Assembly (NCBI RefSeq): GCF_000350165.1
Contig: NZ_CAUI01000005.1
Span: forward strand, 248,001 to 312,000
Length of the DNA stretch: 64,000 nucleotides
Source of the DNA: Halanaerobium saccharolyticum subsp. saccharolyticum DSM 6643
GTDB lineage: Bacteria > Bacillota > Halanaerobiia > Halanaerobiales > Halanaerobiaceae
Reading direction: 5' to 3'
The position numbers and the translations under genes are program-made. Position 1 is the stretch's first letter, and every line of letters starts with the position of its first letter. The notes under the pieces were generated by a model, which saw only the letters and a list, made by a program, of their open reading frames with translations, did not search any database and was not told the origin of the DNA. Shown piece after piece: positions 60,841-64,000 of this stretch.

Positions 60841-61797
60841 ATGAAAAAAATATTTGTTTTTTCAATACTTGTAGTTCTAATTTTAATAAGTAGTTTTTCA
60901 CTTAATGCAGCAGCTTTTTCTGCAGAACATGCTAATTTTTCTATAGTGTATGATGATTTTAAGATTCCCTTAACGACTTTTAGTATTTTTGTTATGCCAG
61001 GGGAAGGTATAAAAATTTCTATAGCAGAAGAAGATAGAGATAAACAATATGTAATAGAATTAAATGGTAAGAGTTTTGAAAATGAAAGGTCTTTCAAATG
61101 GCAGGCACCAGCTAAAAGTGGATATTATCCAGTAAAAATAAAAGAAAAAAACAAAAATGGTTCTGGCTCAGAAATAAAATTAAATGTTTTTGTTCTTCAT
61201 CCGGCTCATAAAATGAATGGTCAGTATTTGGATGGTTTTAAAATTGGATCTTATCCGAATATTCCAGCCGATAAAAAAACATATTACTCGAAGCCAACTG
61301 GATTCTTAAAAATTGAAAAGTCACTTTTGGATCTTAATTTAACTCCTCATTTCAAGATGAATCAATTTGTTACAAACCAAAGCAATAAATTTCCCCAATA
61401 TATAGTGCTGCAGGAATCATTGCTTTTGAAATTAGAATATTTTTTAGAAGAAGTAAATAAGTCTGGTTATAAGGCAGATACTTTTGGCATTGTAAGTATT
61501 TATCGAAGTCCTTATTTCAATAAGAAATTAGGGAATAATACTGATTTTAGTCGTCATTTATTTGGAGATGCAGCAGATATTTACATTGATAACAGTGGGA
61601 ATCAATGGATGGATGATTTAAATAGGGATGGAAAATCAACCATTAAAGACTCTAATATACTTTTTGATTTAGCAGTTAAGTTTGATCAAAAAGAAGAATT
61701 TGCTCAGCTTCAGGGTGGAGTTTGTAGTTATAAAGGAAATGGTGTTCGAGGACCTTTTTTACATATTGACAGTAGAGGTTTTCATGTTAGCTGGTAA
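60841..61797 (+). CDS. Exported M15-type peptidase (D,D/L,D-carboxypeptidase-like)
   Basis: A 318-residue exported protein with a cleavable signal peptide (FVFSILVVLILISSFSLNAAAF). The N-terminal half is an all-beta domain of unknown role. The C-terminal half fits zinc peptidase M15: IYRSPYFNKKLG, SRHLFGDAADIYID carrying the first His and Asp ligands, and GPFLHIDSRG carrying the last His. It would trim the peptide stems of peptidoglycan. The gene lies 52 bases after the L,D-transpeptidase, giving a wall-remodelling pair. ATG 60841 has AAAGGAG upstream. Confidence 0.78.
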   Translation: MKKIFVFSILVVLILISSFSLNAAAFSAEHANFSIVYDDFKIPLTTFSIFVMPGEGIKISIAEEDRDKQYVIELNGKSFENERSFKWQAPAKSGYYPVKIKEKNKNGSGSEIKLNVFVLHPAHKMNGQYLDGFKIGSYPNIPADKKTYYSKPTGFLKIEKSLLDLNLTPHFKMNQFVTNQSNKFPQYIVLQESLLLKLEYFLEEVNKSGYKADTFGIVSIYRSPYFNKKLGNNTDFSRHLFGDAADIYIDNSGNQWMDDLNRDGKSTIKDSNILFDLAVKFDQKEEFAQLQGGVCSYKGNGVRGPFLHIDSRGFHVSW

Positions 61798-61864
61798 GTA
61801 TTAATGGAATAAAATTTGAGTAAATTAAGCAAAAAAGGATTGCAAATTATAGGAGGTAATTTAA

Positions 61865-63364
61865 TTGTTATTAGGAGATATAATATCTAAAACAGCAAAT
61901 GAAAAAAAAGAAAAAACAGCAGCCGTACTTAATGATAGGGAGATTACATTTAATCAATTAGAAAAAGAAAGTAATCAACTTGCACATGGATTAAAAGATT
62001 TAGGAATTAAACCTTCTGATATGGTAAGTATTATGCTTTCAAATAGCATAGAATTTTTGATTTCTTACGTAGGTGTTATTAAATCTGGAGCTACGATGGT
62101 GCCGTTAAATATAAGTTTTAAAGTTCCAGCGGTAGAATATATTTTAAATAATTCAGAAGCAAAAATAATTATAACATCTAAAAAGTTCTTACCTTTAATC
62201 CAAAAATGTGATTTAGATTATCTAGAAAATATTATTTTGGTAGATGGAGAAAAATCTGATGATTATCTACTTTTATCAGAATTCAAATCTCAAAAAACAA
62301 ATTTACCTAAACTGGAAAATATAGATGAGGAGTTTACAGCAGCTTGTCTTTATACATCTGGCACTACAGGTCAGCCAAAAGGAGCAATGCTTACCCATCA
62401 TAATTTGATTTTTGATACTCAAAAATCAATTGAGCATCTCAAAGTAGATGATCGTGATCGTTATATTTGTGTACTGCCAATGTTTCATGCTTTTGCAGAA
62501 ACTGTCTGTATGTTGATGCCTTTATTTCTAGGGGCAGAGATTGTAATTATAGATAAATTTTTACCAGAGACAGTACTAAAAACTATCCAAGAAAAAAATA
62601 TAACATTTTTTGCTGGTGTGCCAACAATGTATTCTGCTTTATTAAATGTTAAAAATAAAGATGGATATGACTTATCACATTTAAATCTTTGTATCTCTGG
62701 GGGAGCAGCCATGCCTCAGCAAACTATGGAAGATTTCGAAAAAACATTTAATGTTAAAATTTTAGAAGGAAATGGTCCTACAGAAACTTCACCGGTAGCT
62801 TATGTGAATCCTGTTGATGGGGAAAGAAAAAGTGGATCAGTTGGACTTCCAATTCCAGAAACTGAAGTTAAAATAGTAGATGAAAATGATAATGAAATGC
62901 CAATAGGAGAAATTGGTGAGATTACAGTTAAGGGAGATCATGTAATGAAAGGTTACTATAAAATGCCAGATGCTACTGAAAAAGCATTAAGAGGTGGTTG
63001 GCTGCATACTGGTGATTTAGGTAAGATGGATCAAGATGGTTATGTTTATATAGTTGATCGAAAAAAAGATATGATCAATGTAGGGGGAATGAATGTTTAT
63101 CCCCGTGAAATTGAAGAACAGTTATATAAGCATCCTAAAATTAGAGAAGCGGCAGTTGTGGCAACTAAAGATGAACTGCGTGGTGAAATTCCAAAAGCAA
63201 TAATTGTTTTAAAAGATGGCGAAAGTGCTTCTGAAAGAGAAATTCAAAAATACTGTATGCAGTATTTTGCTAATTATAAAGTACCAAAACTTGTAGACTT
63301 TTTAGATGAATTACCTAAAAATGCTACCGGTAAAATAGACAAAAAATCTTTAAGCGATGTATAA
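61865..63364 (+). CDS. Acyl-CoA synthetase (AMP-forming)
   Basis: A 499-residue ANL-superfamily ligase activating a fatty or aromatic carboxylic acid through acyl-AMP to acyl-CoA. Motifs in order: phosphate loop YTSGTTGQPKGAM (about 164-176), MFHAFAETVCM, GNGPTETSPVA, the hinge HTGDLG and YIVDRKKDMINVGG, and the C-terminal catalytic lysine in KNATGKIDKKSL. Length and HAFAE region fit long-chain fatty-acid ligases. The start is TTG 61865 after AGGAGG. Substrate not determined; the neighbour genes give no hint. Confidence 0.86.
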   Translation: MLLGDIISKTANEKKEKTAAVLNDREITFNQLEKESNQLAHGLKDLGIKPSDMVSIMLSNSIEFLISYVGVIKSGATMVPLNISFKVPAVEYILNNSEAKIIITSKKFLPLIQKCDLDYLENIILVDGEKSDDYLLLSEFKSQKTNLPKLENIDEEFTAACLYTSGTTGQPKGAMLTHHNLIFDTQKSIEHLKVDDRDRYICVLPMFHAFAETVCMLMPLFLGAEIVIIDKFLPETVLKTIQEKNITFFAGVPTMYSALLNVKNKDGYDLSHLNLCISGGAAMPQQTMEDFEKTFNVKILEGNGPTETSPVAYVNPVDGERKSGSVGLPIPETEVKIVDENDNEMPIGEIGEITVKGDHVMKGYYKMPDATEKALRGGWLHTGDLGKMDQDGYVYIVDRKKDMINVGGMNVYPREIEEQLYKHPKIREAAVVATKDELRGEIPKAIIVLKDGESASEREIQKYCMQYFANYKVPKLVDFLDELPKNATGKIDKKSLSDV

Positions 63365-63408
63365 TTAATATTAGATTTTAAAATAGCTTTAAAGCGGAGG
63401 TGGGAATT

Positions 63409-64000
63409 ATGGAAATTAATTTTGAAGAACTTCGCGATGAAATGGTTGAAGAGCAGTTAATTAAAAGAGGTATCGATGATGATTTAGTTTTAAACGCCTT
63501 TAGAAAAGTAAAAAGAGAGAAATTTGTTCCAGACAAAAATAAAAAATATGCCTATGAAGACGGAGCACAGCTTATTTCTGCTGGGCAAACTATCAGCCAA
63601 CCTTATATTGTTGCTGTAATGATTGAAGCTTTAGAGATCAAAGAATCTGATAAAGTTCTAGAAATTGGTACCGGTTCAGGTTATGCCGCAGCTTTATTAG
63701 CAGAAATAGCAGCTGAAGTATATACTATTGAGCGTATTGAAGAACTAGCTCTTAAAGCTAGAAAAGTATTAAGTGATTTAGACTATCGAAATGTCAAAGT
63801 TAAATTAGGAGACGGTAGTTTAGGCTGGGAAGAAAATGCTCCTTATGATTCGATTTTAGTTTCAGCTGCAGCGCCTTATGTTCCAGAGAAGTTAATTGAG
63901 CAGCTGTCTAAGGGTGGTAAAATTGTAATTCCTGTTGGCGAACGTAATGAAGTTCAGCAATTAAAACGACTGACTAAAAAATCCAAGGGGAAATTGAAAG
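63409..64000 (+). CDS. pcm: Protein-L-isoaspartate O-methyltransferase (3' end outside window)
   Basis: Repair methyltransferase acting on L-isoaspartyl residues of aged proteins. The frame is open from ATG 63409, after GCGGAGG, to the right edge, 197 residues visible. Motifs: ISAGQTISQPYIVAVMIEAL (substrate region), VLEIGTGSGYAAALLAE (SAM motif I), YTIERIEELA, VKLGDGSLGW and KGGKIVIPVGER (motif III). These match bacterial PIMTs of about 210-220 residues, so only the last residues are missing. Confidence 0.93.
   Translation, partial: MEINFEELRDEMVEEQLIKRGIDDDLVLNAFRKVKREKFVPDKNKKYAYEDGAQLISAGQTISQPYIVAVMIEALEIKESDKVLEIGTGSGYAAALLAEIAAEVYTIERIEELALKARKVLSDLDYRNVKVKLGDGSLGWEENAPYDSILVSAAAPYVPEKLIEQLSKGGKIVIPVGERNEVQQLKRLTKKSKGKLK

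Noticed and set aside
1-64000. CRISPR arrays, transposases, prophage, tRNA or rRNA genes
   Set aside because: I looked for regularly spaced repeats, terminal inverted repeats with transposase motifs, and tRNA or rRNA sequence patterns in the gaps and saw none.

Overview
The window is AT-rich chromosomal DNA, 64 kb, almost fully coding, with short intergenic gaps, many TTG and GTG starts and strong AGGAGG-type ribosome binding sites. Gene content points to a strictly anaerobic, fermentative member of the Firmicutes. The closest fit is the Halanaerobiales (Halanaerobium-like); this is inference from gene content, not from a search. Four ABC substrate-binding proteins carry signal peptides with no lipobox cysteine, and there is a YcbB-type L,D-transpeptidase. 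Both fit a diderm Firmicute with a periplasm. No rRNA, tRNA, CRISPR array, transposase or prophage was seen.

Layout. 1-6.7 kb: pyrimidine operon (uracil permease cut by the left edge, then pyrB, pyrC, pyrF, pyrK, pyrD, pyrE). 6.7-9.1 kb: glyoxalase, PHP hydrolase, DUF368 lipid-carrier translocase. 9.2-15.0 kb: a two-gene AddAB-like helicase-nuclease. 15.1-24.4 kb: phosphoglycerate mutase, HtrA protease, two-component system, polA-mutM, an unusual dephospho-CoA kinase/methylglyoxal synthase fusion, and a lytic transglycosylase. 24.6-32.3 kb: a dipeptide/oligopeptide ABC transporter plus an extra, divergent binding protein. 32.5-39.5 kb: a LacI regulator, a sugar ABC transporter without its ATPase, and a GH65 disaccharide phosphorylase. 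39.6-43.0 kb (minus strand): a TrpXYZ-type ABC transporter preceded by a structured, terminator-containing leader RNA and a HutP-family RNA-binding regulator. 43.2-49.6 kb: MntP-like exporter, RNA m5U methyltransferase, two divergent SNF-family sodium symporters, nitroreductase, second PHP protein. 49.7-54.4 kb (minus strand): mnmH and a reduced Rnf-like cluster (C, D, E-like, A-like; no rnfG or rnfB). 54.6-59.1 kb: an Mrp/NifX/MinD cluster resembling the 'orange protein' (ORP) loci of anaerobes, with a DUF5320 protein and a MarR regulator. 59.1-64 kb: two peptidoglycan enzymes, an acyl-CoA ligase and pcm cut by the right edge.

How parts work together. The pyr genes make UMP de novo and import uracil. 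The LacI/ABC/GH65 block imports an alpha-linked disaccharide and cleaves it with phosphate, which saves ATP. The Rnf-like and ORP-like blocks are redox and metal-cofactor systems typical of anaerobes. The most original locus is hutP-leader-ABC. A protein of the HutP antiterminator family is encoded directly upstream of a leader RNA that has its own promoter, a cluster of NAG triplets, a Rho-independent terminator, a possible antiterminator pairing, and a 9-bp long-range helix reaching the ribosome binding site region.
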